The position numbers were made by a program, and so were the translations under genes. Below, in pieces: positions 8,344 through 17,013 of a stretch of 64,000 nt of DNA (position 1 is its first letter; each line of letters opens with the position of its first letter). Origin of the DNA: DATMAM01 sp035559995 (GTDB lineage Bacteria; Desulfobacterota; Binatia; UBA9968); assembly GCA_035559995.1 (NCBI GenBank), contig DATMAM010000030.1, forward strand, positions 124,001 to 188,000, read 5' to 3'. A model generated the notes under the pieces. It had not been told where the DNA came from and did not search any database. It worked only from the letters and a program-made list of their open reading frames with translations.

Positions 8344-9957
8344 GTGGGCGTCCTCGACGCCGCCAAGATGTGCGGCCATCTCGTCGTGGCGTTGCCGCCC
8401 TTCCTCGCGCGGCGGCCCGACGAGCGCCACATACGCGCGTGCATTCAACAGAAGTTCGCAGCGCGCGCGGAGCATTTCCTGCGGCTGGTCAAAACCTCGG
8501 TCTTCGACTACCCGCGGAGTCCTTACCGGGCGCTTTTTCGCGAGGCCGGCTGTGCGTGGGGCGACCTCGAAGCCCTCGTCCGGCGAGACGGCCTGGAGGC
8601 GGCGCTCGCGGCGTTGCATCGCGCCGGCGTCTATCTCAAATTCGACGAATTCAAAGGCAAGCGCGAAGTGAAACGGGGCGCCAAAGCCTTTCGCTTCCAC
8701 GAGGGCGATTTCGACAACCCGCGTCTCACGAGCCACTTCGAGGTGCGGAGCGGCGGCACGCGCAGCAGCGGCACGCGCACCCTGATCGACCTGGACTTTA
8801 TCGCCGCGCTGGCGCTGGACACCGCGATCCTTTTCGACGTGCACGGACTGGGGCGCCAGCCGCACGCGGTTTGGCTTCCGCTCGGCGGAATGGCCTTGAT
8901 CGCGCTCCTGATGTACTCGCGGGTGGGCGCGAAGAGCCTGAGGTGGTTTTCGCAAGTCGACGGCCGGACGGCCAGGCTTTCTTTCAAGTACCGGCTCGGG
9001 ACCGACCTGCTGATTCTCTACGGCCGTGCGTTCGGCGGAAAGCTACCGCTGCCCGAGTATGTCCCCGTGTACGAGGCGAAAAAAATCGCTATATGGCTGC
9101 TGGAGACTCTGCGCACGGAAAAACGCGCCACCGTCACGACCTTCGCGAGCTCGGCGGTGCGCGTCTGCCTCTCGGCCGGACAGTTGGGGGGCGATCTGGG
9201 CGGCGCCGCTTTCATCACGGTGGGCGAGCCTCTCACCGCGGCCAAACGAAAAGTTATCGAGGCTTCGGGCGCCAAGGCGATACCGCGTTACGCTTTCACC
9301 GAGGCGGGCATTCTCGGCTACGGGTGCGGCACGCCGGCCGAGCCGGACGACATGCACCACCTCAGAGGCAACAGCGCGCTCATCAACGCGCCGCGCGCGA
9401 TCGACGGAGAGGGCCGTTCGGTTGCCGCTTTTTACGTGACCTCGTTGCTCAAGACTGCGCCGAAGATTCTGATCAACGTGGAAAATGGCGATTTCGGCGC
9501 GATGGTGGAAAAGCGTTGCTCGTGCGGATTCGGCGAGCTTGGTTACTCGGTGCACCTCTCGGCGATCCGTAGCTTCGAAAAACTCACGGGCGAGGGCGTC
9601 ACGTTCGCCGGCGTCGATTTGACCAAAATCTTGGAAGAGGCGCTCCCCGCGCGCTTCGGCGGCACGGGCGTCGACTACCAAGTCGTCGAGGAAGAAACCG
9701 CAGGCGGCTTCACGCGCCTCTCGCTCATCGTCAGCCCGGCGCTGGGCGAGATCGATGAGCGGGCACTGATCGACTGTTTTCTGACGGAACTAGGCAGGCA
9801 GGCCGAGGTGAGCAAGATCATGGCGGAGATCTGGGCTCAAGCGGGAGCGCTCGCCGTGCGGCGCGCCCTCCCGCTTTCCACGCGCGCGGGCAAGGTGTTT
9901 CCGTTTCATCTCTCGGAGACGGCGAACAGGCCCAATCCACGATCCCGGGGCGGGTGA
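8344..9957 (+). CDS. PaaK-like AMP-binding (acyl-CoA ligase-type) protein
   Basis: The 537-residue protein starts with GTG at 8344 behind a GGAAAGGGA site. It resembles the phenylacetate-CoA ligase/F390 synthetase branch of adenylating enzymes. A phosphate-loop-like SGGTRSSGT lies near residues 136-144, and a TEAGILGYGCGTP motif near 319-331 matches the acyl-adenylate-binding TE-G block. The usual tight SSGTTG loop is altered, so either substrate range or activity has drifted. It probably activates a carboxylate as an adenylate or CoA thioester. It sits between speD and a methyltransferase gene 7 bases downstream, which suggests a small dedicated pathway. Confidence 0.7.
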   Translation: MGVLDAAKMCGHLVVALPPFLARRPDERHIRACIQQKFAARAEHFLRLVKTSVFDYPRSPYRALFREAGCAWGDLEALVRRDGLEAALAALHRAGVYLKFDEFKGKREVKRGAKAFRFHEGDFDNPRLTSHFEVRSGGTRSSGTRTLIDLDFIAALALDTAILFDVHGLGRQPHAVWLPLGGMALIALLMYSRVGAKSLRWFSQVDGRTARLSFKYRLGTDLLILYGRAFGGKLPLPEYVPVYEAKKIAIWLLETLRTEKRATVTTFASSAVRVCLSAGQLGGDLGGAAFITVGEPLTAAKRKVIEASGAKAIPRYAFTEAGILGYGCGTPAEPDDMHHLRGNSALINAPRAIDGEGRSVAAFYVTSLLKTAPKILINVENGDFGAMVEKRCSCGFGELGYSVHLSAIRSFEKLTGEGVTFAGVDLTKILEEALPARFGGTGVDYQVVEEETAGGFTRLSLIVSPALGEIDERALIDCFLTELGRQAEVSKIMAEIWAQAGALAVRRALPLSTRAGKVFPFHLSETANRPNPRSRGG

Positions 9958-9964
9958 CGAATCG

Positions 9965-10753
9965 ATGGCCACCGCGGACGGCGAGCGCGCATTTTGGGAA
10001 ACAACCGCAAGGGAAATGCCCGCTTTCTGCGAGGCCCCTTCCACCCTCTACTATTTCGAATGCGAGCGCGCCCTGTTCGAGAGCTATTTTCCCCAACTGG
10101 CGGGGAAACGGGTGCTGAAGACCGATCTTTGGGACGAGGCGAAAAACAGCCGCATTCTCCACTGGGCGGCCGATCGGGGCGCGCGCGCGTACGGGCTGGA
10201 TATCTCCTTTGAGACGCTGGCCGCGGCCCGGGCGGTCTTTCACGACTGCGCGGAGCGCCACCGGACCGGCTTTATCGTCTCGGACGTCCGCAAGATCGGC
10301 TTTGCCGACAACTCCTTCGAGTACCTTTACAGCATGGGCACGGTCGAGCATTCGCCGGAATATTACGCCGGCCTACAGGAGTGCTTTCGGGTGCTCAAAA
10401 GAGGCGGCAGGGCGATCATCGGCGTTCCCAACAAGCTCGATCCGTTTCTGCGCCCACTGCTGGTGGCGCTGCTCAGCCGGTTGCGGCTTTACGCCTACGG
10501 GTACGAGCTTTCGTTTACCGCTAGGCATCTCAATCGGCTGCTCGAACAGGTGGGCTTCAAGGTGGTAGCGAACACCGGCATTTTGTTCATGCCCGGCGTC
10601 CTCCGCATGCTGGATCTCTATTTCTTTTGCTATTGCCCATGGGGCACGCGGCTCACGGCGCCGCTGATCGCGCCGTTTGCTTTTCTCTACCGGCGCTTTC
10701 CGCGGCTCAGGCGACACGGATATCTGATCGCCGCCGTTGTCGAAAAGCCCTGA
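9965..10753 (+). CDS. class I SAM-dependent methyltransferase
   Basis: This 262-residue protein has a Rossmann methyltransferase core. YGLDISFE is the acidic-loop motif after strand 2, IVSDVRKIGFADNSFEYLYSMGTVEH covers motifs II-III, and ECFRVLKRGGRAIIGVPN is the strand-5 block of methyltransferase family 11. Motif I is weak (GKRVLKTDLWDEAKN), lacking the GxGxG loop, so SAM binding may be atypical. The C-terminal third is hydrophobic and aromatic, suggesting membrane contact or a lipid-like substrate. It follows the PaaK-like gene by 7 bases and is probably translated with it. Confidence 0.75.
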   Translation: MATADGERAFWETTAREMPAFCEAPSTLYYFECERALFESYFPQLAGKRVLKTDLWDEAKNSRILHWAADRGARAYGLDISFETLAAARAVFHDCAERHRTGFIVSDVRKIGFADNSFEYLYSMGTVEHSPEYYAGLQECFRVLKRGGRAIIGVPNKLDPFLRPLLVALLSRLRLYAYGYELSFTARHLNRLLEQVGFKVVANTGILFMPGVLRMLDLYFFCYCPWGTRLTAPLIAPFAFLYRRFPRLRRHGYLIAAVVEKP

Positions 10754-10770
10754 CGGGCCGGCCGGCCCTC

Positions 10771-12114
10771 TCAATCGAGCCTGTAGTTCAGGAGCACCTC
10801 GCGCGCGCGCCGCTGCGCCTCGGCCGGAGCCTCGGCCGCCCGCTCCAGCCGCTCGCGCCACGAATAGGGCTCAGCCCGATTAGACGCGCGAAACCGGTAA
10901 GCGGCCGCCGCAGCTAAATTGACAAAGATCAGCGCAACGCAGAGCCCCCACCTGACGGCGCCCCCGCGCCCGGGCGCGGCAAAAGCGGCAAGCCCCACGC
11001 CGAAGAACGGCAAGGCGTCGACAAAGCCCCGGCTGCCGAACGATTCGCCGAGCGGGATCGCGTACGAAGCGTACAGGTACAAAAGCCCGGCCACGACGGC
11101 GAGCGCGTGGCATGCCAGCCACCGCCGCCTGAAGAGCGAGACACCCAGACCAACGAGGGCGAAACCGAAAATGGGATGCCAGTTCAAAAGGCCGCCCGCG
11201 TCGGCGAACAAAAGCTCCGCAAAGCGAGGATCGAGGTAGTGCGCGAACAAGTCGGCGCGCCGGTACGGATTGACCAGCGCACGACCAAACATCTCGTGCC
11301 AGATCCAAAACTGGGGCGCGACGCCGACCACGAAAGTGAGGGCGGCGATCAGCCAGAACCACAGCCAGCGCCCGAGAGCCATTCCCGGAGGGCGCTCGGC
11401 GCGCCACCGCAAGAAGTCGACCGCCGCGCCGAGCCAAATCAAGATATTCGCGTAGCGGACCAAAAACGCGAGCGTCCCGGCCGCGCCGAGCGCCACCGCG
11501 CGGGAAAGCGGCAGATCCGGCGGGCGCCGATCCCAGACATAAAACCAGAGCGCCACGGAGAAAAAAGCGCAGGCATGAGCCATCGCCGGCGAAAAGCACA
11601 TGTAGTAGACGAGCGGCGTCGCCCAGAAGACAAGCGCCACCGCGCGTCCTGCCGCGGGAGCGCCAAAATGACGCTCGAGCACGCGGCGGCAGAGCGCCAG
11701 GCCGACGAAACCCCACGTCACGCTCGCCAGCGTCGTCGAAAACTGAAACAGCGGGTTCATGCCGTCGTAGTCCCAGGTGCGCCCGGCGGCGCGCGCCATC
11801 AAAGTGGCCGGAAAGCCGAGGAGAAAGAAAGGAAAAGAGAGAAGCGCGTAGCCGACGCCGTAGCGGTTGATCACCCGGCCGACGTCGCTGATCGGAGGAT
11901 TGTCGAAAGCGCCGTCAACCCGGACCTGGCGAAACCACTCGATCTCGTTGGCGAAGTCGAGATCTCCATCGACGATCAGCGATGGCAGGTAGATGAAATA
12001 GTAAACTTCATCCGAACCTTGAAGGACTCCGGGAGGCTTCGACAAGACAAAATCGGCGAGCGCGACCGCGAGGCAAACCAGAAACGGGAGGACTTTGCCA
12101 GCCAAGGCGCGCAC
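10771..12114 (-). CDS. polytopic membrane protein, glycosyltransferase 39-like
   Basis: This 447-residue protein has around ten hydrophobic helices. Its N-terminal helix is followed by a loop with GSDEVYYF, in the position of the acidic catalytic loop of GT39/ArnT-type lipid-linked sugar transferases. It could transfer a sugar from a polyprenyl phosphate to a protein or lipid at the outer face of the inner membrane, but similarity is only at the fold level. It is convergent with the methyltransferase gene (17-base gap holding a perfect GGGCCGGCCGGCCC palindrome) and is followed upstream by a PDC-lactonase-like gene. Confidence 0.65.
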   Translation of the reverse strand: MRALAGKVLPFLVCLAVALADFVLSKPPGVLQGSDEVYYFIYLPSLIVDGDLDFANEIEWFRQVRVDGAFDNPPISDVGRVINRYGVGYALLSFPFFLLGFPATLMARAAGRTWDYDGMNPLFQFSTTLASVTWGFVGLALCRRVLERHFGAPAAGRAVALVFWATPLVYYMCFSPAMAHACAFFSVALWFYVWDRRPPDLPLSRAVALGAAGTLAFLVRYANILIWLGAAVDFLRWRAERPPGMALGRWLWFWLIAALTFVVGVAPQFWIWHEMFGRALVNPYRRADLFAHYLDPRFAELLFADAGGLLNWHPIFGFALVGLGVSLFRRRWLACHALAVVAGLLYLYASYAIPLGESFGSRGFVDALPFFGVGLAAFAAPGRGGAVRWGLCVALIFVNLAAAAAYRFRASNRAEPYSWRERLERAAEAPAEAQRRAREVLLNYRLD

Positions 12115-12128
12115 AGGCCCGACCGTCG

Positions 12129-13004
12129 CTAGCTCTGCGACCAGCCGTAGAGCTTCGCCGGGTTGTCGCTGAGAATCAGCTTTCGCGTCTTTTCGTCGGG
12201 AACGCTGACGAGTAAAAAGTCGAGAAGGTCGGCGTCGTTCGGTATCGGGACGCGCACCCCGCCGTGCGGCCAGTTGGTTCCCCAGAGCACGCGCTCGGGA
12301 CGCGCTTCAACGATCGCCTGGGCGATCGGCACCATATCGGCATAGCGCGGCGGCCCCTCTTCGGAGCGCTGGTAAAAGCTGTAAAGGTTGATCCAGATAT
12401 CTTCCTCGGAGCGGAGCAACCTCAACAGCTCCCGAAAGTCGCCGCCGGTCGCTTCCCTCGGGCCGGTGCGCGCGACGTGATCGAAAAGATAAGGCATCCT
12501 GAGCTTCTTGAGCGCGGGAACGACGCCGAGCGCTTCCCGAAGCGACTGCGGCTGGAACTCCACGTGCCAGCCAAAACCACAAACCCGCGGCGCGATCTCG
12601 AGCGCCTGCTCGAGCGAGAGAGCGTCCCTGCCGTCGGCTTTGATGCGAAAGCCGGTAAAGCCCGCGTCTCTCAGCTCGACCAGCTCCCGATCGGTCATCT
12701 CCGGCGCGAGCAGCGCCACGCCCTTGAATTTTCCCTCCATGCGCGCGGTGGCGTCGGCCGTGATTTGATTGTTGGTTCCGTTGCCGCTCCCGGTCACGAT
12801 GACCGCGCGCTCCAGGCCGAGCGTCTGATGAACTTTCAAATAGTCAGCGAGCGTCGAGCCCGCCGCCGGGGTATAGTGGCGCCGCGGCGAGAGCGGGTAG
12901 CGGTCGAAAGGGCCGTAGAGGTGAAGGTGCGTATCGCACGCGCCCGGCGGCGCCTTGAGTTCGGGCGCGCGCGTGTTTGGGTCCGGCGGTCGTACAGGCT
13001 CCAT
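12129..13004 (-). CDS. amidohydrolase, 2-pyrone-4,6-dicarboxylate lactonase-like
   Basis: This 291-residue TIM-barrel metal hydrolase resembles LigI, which hydrolyses 2-pyrone-4,6-dicarboxylate in protocatechuate 4,5-cleavage. The N-terminal ACDTHLHLYGP keeps the canonical H-x-H metal pair, unlike the other amidohydrolases here. VERVLWGTNWPHG matches the family's C-terminal aspartate/WP block, and SDNPAKLYGW is the typical ending. The ATG at 13004 follows GGAG by 5 bases; the frame stays open upstream without homology. Its stop lies 14 bases from the start of the downstream membrane protein gene. Confidence 0.85.
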   Translation of the reverse strand: MEPVRPPDPNTRAPELKAPPGACDTHLHLYGPFDRYPLSPRRHYTPAAGSTLADYLKVHQTLGLERAVIVTGSGNGTNNQITADATARMEGKFKGVALLAPEMTDRELVELRDAGFTGFRIKADGRDALSLEQALEIAPRVCGFGWHVEFQPQSLREALGVVPALKKLRMPYLFDHVARTGPREATGGDFRELLRLLRSEEDIWINLYSFYQRSEEGPPRYADMVPIAQAIVEARPERVLWGTNWPHGGVRVPIPNDADLLDFLLVSVPDEKTRKLILSDNPAKLYGWSQS

Positions 13005-13121
13005 GGAGGCTCCAGGGTTTTTTCTCGTGCGAATTATTCCCGATCGCGGGGCGCCGCGCAACGTTTGCGCCGGTTTTTTTCTCGCGCCGCGAGCTTCCTC
13101 GAGCGGGCGCCTCATCTGCGC

Positions 13122-13151
13122 TTGACTTTTTCCCTCCTGGTCCCCCATGCT
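13122..13151 (+). promoter_or_regulatory. candidate sigma70 promoter before the crotonase gene
   Basis: TTGACT at 13122-13127 and CATGCT at 13146-13151 are 18 bases apart, in the divergent gap between the lactonase-like gene and the crotonase gene. The -10 box is weak. Confidence 0.4.
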
Positions 13152-13178
13152 GCACCTGTAGTTGCGAGGAGGATGAAA

Positions 13179-13949
13179 ATGGCGGTTTTACTTTACGAGA
13201 AGAAGGATCGCATCGCGTATCTCACGCTCAATCGGCCGGAGGCGCTGAACGCGATCAACAGCGAGTTGAGAGACGCGCTCCTGCAAGCCTGGAAAGACTT
13301 CAACGGCGACGACGGTGTTTGGGTCGCAATCGTCACGGGCGCCGGCGACAGGGCGTTCTGCGTCGGCGGCGATCTCAAGGAGCGCGCGGCCAGGGACCGC
13401 GGGGAAGGGGGACGGCAGCAGGGAAGGCTCTTACCGTCGCTTACTTTCGGGTTAGGCATTTGGAAGCCTGTCATTGCCGCGATCAACGGTTACTGTCTCG
13501 GCGGAGGGTTTCAGCTTGCGCAGTCGTGCGATATTCGGATCGCGGCGGATCACGCGCTTCTCGGCGTAACCGAAGTCAAGCGCGGCATGGCCGCGCCGTG
13601 GACCGTCGATCTCGCGAAGATGATCGGCCTCGCCCACGCGCTGGAGATCGCCTTGACCGGAGAGCATATCACGGCGCAGCGAGCCTATGAGATGGGCTTT
13701 GTGAACAAAGTGGTGCCCGGGAAGGAGCTGATGAACGAGGCCGAAAGATGGGCCCGCATCTTGGTGGAAAATGCCCCGCTCGCCGTGCGCGGCCTCAAGG
13801 AGCTCCTGTACCGCTGTGTTGCGCTGCCGCAAGAGCAGGCGGAAGCGATCGCGCGGCATATCGTCCATCCGGTCCTCGCGAGCGAGGACATCAAGGAGGG
13901 GCCGCGGGCTTTCGCCGAAAAGCGCAAGCCGGTGTGGAGGGGGAGATGA
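13179..13949 (+). CDS. enoyl-CoA hydratase/isomerase (crotonase) family protein
   Basis: The 256-residue protein has the full crotonase fold: NRPEALNAIN, the CoA oxyanion motif GAGDRAFCVGGDL, and NGYCLGGGFQLAQSCDIR. The start at 13179 has GAGGAGG 6 bases upstream; an ATG 6 bases earlier is too close to that site. Of the two glutamates of classical hydratases, the first is replaced by Q112 while the second is kept as E132, exactly 20 residues later as in rat crotonase (E144/E164). One-acid versions are usually isomerases, dehydratases or hydrolases, so simple hydratase activity should not be assumed. Confidence 0.85.
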   Translation: MAVLLYEKKDRIAYLTLNRPEALNAINSELRDALLQAWKDFNGDDGVWVAIVTGAGDRAFCVGGDLKERAARDRGEGGRQQGRLLPSLTFGLGIWKPVIAAINGYCLGGGFQLAQSCDIRIAADHALLGVTEVKRGMAAPWTVDLAKMIGLAHALEIALTGEHITAQRAYEMGFVNKVVPGKELMNEAERWARILVENAPLAVRGLKELLYRCVALPQEQAEAIARHIVHPVLASEDIKEGPRAFAEKRKPVWRGR

Positions 13950-14044
13950 CATTCGGCGGGAACCAACAAGAAGCTTCTCCGTTATAGAGCATCGACAGCG
14001 CTGCCCGGCAGCCGCAAAAAACACCTCCAGCGAGGAGAGAACTC

Positions 14045-15685
14045 ATGCGTGCGTTCGTGCTGTTTTTCATTTTCGCCCTGTCTTCCGCCGCCGCGCTGGC
14101 GCAACACCCGCACGGTGGCGGCGCAAAGCCGGTCGAGCTCGATCCCGCGCTCGGCAACTATCACCATCCGATCACGACCAAAAATCCCGAGGCGCAAAGG
14201 TATTTTGATCAGGGGCTCACGCTCCTTTACGGGTTCAACCACGACGAGGCCGCCCGTTATTTCCGGCGCGCGGCGGAGCTCGATCCGGACGCGGCGATGC
14301 CTTACTGGGGATTGGCGCTCGCGATCGGCCCGAACTATAACGACACCGCCGTGGACGAAAACCGCGCCCAGGCTACCTACGAGGCCGTGCGGCGCGCGCT
14401 CGCGCGCGCTTCCAAGGCAAGCCCGCGCGAGCGCGACTACATCCGCGCTCTCGCCAAGCGCTACCCGTCGGCGAACGCCAAGTCGGACTGGAAAAAGCTC
14501 CACCTCGACTACAGCAACGCCATGCGCGAAGTCGTCCGGAAATACCCCGACGACCTCGACGCCGCAACGATGTTCGCCGAGAGCCTGATGATGCTCCGGC
14601 CCTGGCAGCTCTGGACGCCCGACGGGAAGCCCGCGCCCGGCACGGTGGAGCTTGTCGCTGTCCTCGAATCGGTGCTGAGGCGCAATCCCGAGCACCCGGG
14701 CGCAAATCACTTCTACATTCACGCCGTCGAGGCTTCGCCCGATCTCGAGCGCGCGATTCCGAGCGCGCTGCGGCTGATGACGTTGGTTCCCGGAGCGGGG
14801 CACCTGGTGCACATGCCGGGCCATATCTTTCTTCAGACGGGCGACTACGAGCTGGCCGCCAGGACGAACGTGAACGCCGCCGCGGCCGACAAGGCTTTCG
14901 TGGAAAGGACGGGGGCGACCGGCATCTACCCGCTCATGTACTGGACGCACAACATTCACTTCATTTCCTACGCGCGCGCCCAGCAGGGGCGATACGAAGA
15001 GGCCAAGCAGGCGGCCGAGGAGATGGCGCGAAACGTGGGCGACGCGGATTTGCAGATGCAGATGCTGGAGGGTTTTCATCTCTATCCGCTGATGATCGAC
15101 CTGCGTTTTCGCCGCTGGGAGGAGATCTTGAAAGCGCCGCCGCCGCGCGCGGAGCGAAAGCTCCACCGCGCGTTCTGGCGGTACGCGCGCGCGCTGGCGC
15201 TGGCGGCGCAGGGTCGACTCGCCGACGCCGGGAAAGAGCGGCAGGAGTTCGAATCTCTGGCCCAAGCCGTGCCCAGCGCCTCGCGGTTTCTCCTCAACAA
15301 CAAGGCCGCGGACATTCTGGCGCTCGCCGGCGCCACGCTGGACGCGCAGTTTGCCTGGGCGCGCGGCGAAAGAGAAAAATCGATCGCCCAGTGGCGCCGC
15401 GCCGTCAAGCTCGAGGGCAAGATTCAATACGATGAACCGCCGGCGTGGTTCTATCCGGTGCAGCAGTCGCTCGGCGCCGCTCTGCTGAACAGCGGCCGGG
15501 CCAGAGAAGCCGAGGCGGTCTTTCGCGCCGCGCTGGCGAAGCGGCCGCGTGACGGGCGCCTGCTTTTTGGCCTGTGGCAAAGCCTCAACGCGCAGAAGCG
15601 CGACAACGAGGCGCTGCTCGTCGAGCAGCAGTTCAACGCCGCGTGGAAGGATGCTACGGTAACGCTCAGAGCCGAGGACCTGTAG
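14045..15685 (+). CDS. secreted TPR-repeat protein with conserved histidines
   Basis: This 546-residue protein has a cleavable signal peptide (MRAFVLFFIFALSSAAALAQ), then tetratricopeptide-like helices from about residue 50 to the end (for example FNHDEAARYFRRAAELDPDA). The middle has a cluster of histidine motifs, NHFYIHAVEAS, HLVHMPGHIFLQTGDY and WTHNIHFIS, which look like a metal or haem site built into the repeat solenoid. It is probably periplasmic. A GAGGAGA site precedes the ATG. It lies between a crotonase and an amidohydrolase gene, and its function is unknown. Confidence 0.75.
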   Translation: MRAFVLFFIFALSSAAALAQHPHGGGAKPVELDPALGNYHHPITTKNPEAQRYFDQGLTLLYGFNHDEAARYFRRAAELDPDAAMPYWGLALAIGPNYNDTAVDENRAQATYEAVRRALARASKASPRERDYIRALAKRYPSANAKSDWKKLHLDYSNAMREVVRKYPDDLDAATMFAESLMMLRPWQLWTPDGKPAPGTVELVAVLESVLRRNPEHPGANHFYIHAVEASPDLERAIPSALRLMTLVPGAGHLVHMPGHIFLQTGDYELAARTNVNAAAADKAFVERTGATGIYPLMYWTHNIHFISYARAQQGRYEEAKQAAEEMARNVGDADLQMQMLEGFHLYPLMIDLRFRRWEEILKAPPPRAERKLHRAFWRYARALALAAQGRLADAGKERQEFESLAQAVPSASRFLLNNKAADILALAGATLDAQFAWARGEREKSIAQWRRAVKLEGKIQYDEPPAWFYPVQQSLGAALLNSGRAREAEAVFRAALAKRPRDGRLLFGLWQSLNAQKRDNEALLVEQQFNAAWKDATVTLRAEDL

Positions 15686-15724
15686 CCGAGCGCTCGCCGG
15701 CCAGCCCACCATGAGGAGGTCGTC

Positions 15725-16816
15725 ATGCCGGGTGTCATCGATGCGGATACCCACGTCGCGGAGTCGGAGGCCATGTGGAGTCTCATGGACGAGGAGCTCT
15801 ACCCGCGGAGGCCCGTGCTCGTCTCGGTCCCCGAGGATACGCTCTACGGCCCCCGCAACGCTTTCTGGCTGATCGACGGGAACATTTTTCCCAAGCCTGC
15901 GGGAAAGGGCAGCTTTCGGCTCATCACGCCATCGGCGGCCAAGCTCGAAACGGCCCGCGGCGACATCCACATCGCGTGCCGGGAGATGACCGACATTCCA
16001 TCGCGGCTGCGCGACATGGACAAGCTCGGCGTGGAAATCCAGGTCGTCTATCCGACCCTGTTTCTCATCTATCTCACCGACGACGCCAAGCTCGAGGCCG
16101 CTTTGTGCCGCGCGTACAACCGCTACCTGGCCGGCGCCTGCGAGAAGAGCGGCGGGCGCATGCGCTGGGTGGTCGTGCCGCCGCTGCAATCGATCGCGGA
16201 ATCGCTCGCGGAGATCCGATGGGCCAAAGAGCACGGCGCGGTCGGGGTGTTTTTCCGCGGGATGGAAGGAGAGAGGACGCTCGATAACCCGTACTTCTTT
16301 CCCATTTATCAGGCCGCCAACGACCTTGAGCTGGCGATCTGCATTCACACCGGCGCCGGCTGCCCGGCATTCCTGAAGCTGTTTGACGTCGAGCGAAACC
16401 ACACCTTCGCTCACAGCCGGATCCAGCCGCTGCTCGCCTTTAGAGATCTGGTCGCGAACCGGATACCCGAGCAATTCCCGAAGCTCAGGATCGGCTTTAT
16501 CGAAGCCGCCGCGAGCTGGGTGCCTTATGTTCTGCACGCCCTAAAAAGGCTCCTGCGCGGCCGCTGGAAGTTCTCCAGTGACGCCGACCTCTTCAACGCT
16601 TATCGAATCTACGTGGCGTGCGAGGCCGATGAAGACATCTCCTACATCGCCCGCCACACGGGCGCGGATCATCTGATCGTCGGCTCCGATTACGGGCACC
16701 AGGACCCGTCGCAGGAGCGCGAGCTGGTGGCGACGATGAGAGCGCGGGAAGACGTGCCGCCCCGGCTGATCGAAAAGATCCTGTGCGAGAACCCGCGGCA
16801 TTTTTATGCGATCTAG
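15725..16816 (+). CDS. amidohydrolase family 2 protein (D-x-H type)
   Basis: This 363-residue TIM-barrel hydrolase/decarboxylase (PF04909) is related to ACMSD and LigW-type enzymes. The N-terminal motif reads VIDADTHVAESE, so the usual H-x-H metal pair is D-x-H. Other blocks are EIQVVYPTLFL, CIHTGAG (metal histidine) and IVGSDYGHQDPSQE (catalytic aspartate region), ending in ENPRHFYAI. It is closely related to the proteins at 27369 and 29715. A GAGGAGG site lies before the ATG. It may hydrolyse or decarboxylate a cyclic or aromatic acid; the substrate is unknown. Confidence 0.85.
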   Translation: MPGVIDADTHVAESEAMWSLMDEELYPRRPVLVSVPEDTLYGPRNAFWLIDGNIFPKPAGKGSFRLITPSAAKLETARGDIHIACREMTDIPSRLRDMDKLGVEIQVVYPTLFLIYLTDDAKLEAALCRAYNRYLAGACEKSGGRMRWVVVPPLQSIAESLAEIRWAKEHGAVGVFFRGMEGERTLDNPYFFPIYQAANDLELAICIHTGAGCPAFLKLFDVERNHTFAHSRIQPLLAFRDLVANRIPEQFPKLRIGFIEAAASWVPYVLHALKRLLRGRWKFSSDADLFNAYRIYVACEADEDISYIARHTGADHLIVGSDYGHQDPSQERELVATMRAREDVPPRLIEKILCENPRHFYAI

Positions 16817-17013
16817 CCGCGCGCGCGGCCGAGAAGGTCAACAACCAATGAAAGATCGTGTTACAAGCTGTCCGCGTCGCCAAATTGTTTTCTTTTCCCC
16901 GTACGGGACGAGGAGACAGGATGCGGCGTTTGCTCCTTTCATCCTCAGCGCGACTTTCGCCGTCGGGGGAAGGGAAACGGGAGGCGCGGCACTTCAGCGA
17001 TTTTGACGGGCAA

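Noticed and set aside
10755..10768. Perfect palindrome GGGCCGGCCGGCCC as a bidirectional terminator
   Set aside because: It has no loop and no T-tract; such GC palindromes occur by chance here.
12264..13178. Upstream extension of the crotonase frame
   Set aside because: It overlaps the lactonase-like gene on the other strand and the crotonase start has its own GAGGAGG site.
13982..16537. An 851-codon minus-strand frame
   Set aside because: It lies opposite the TPR and amidohydrolase genes, which have signal peptide, motifs and ribosome sites.
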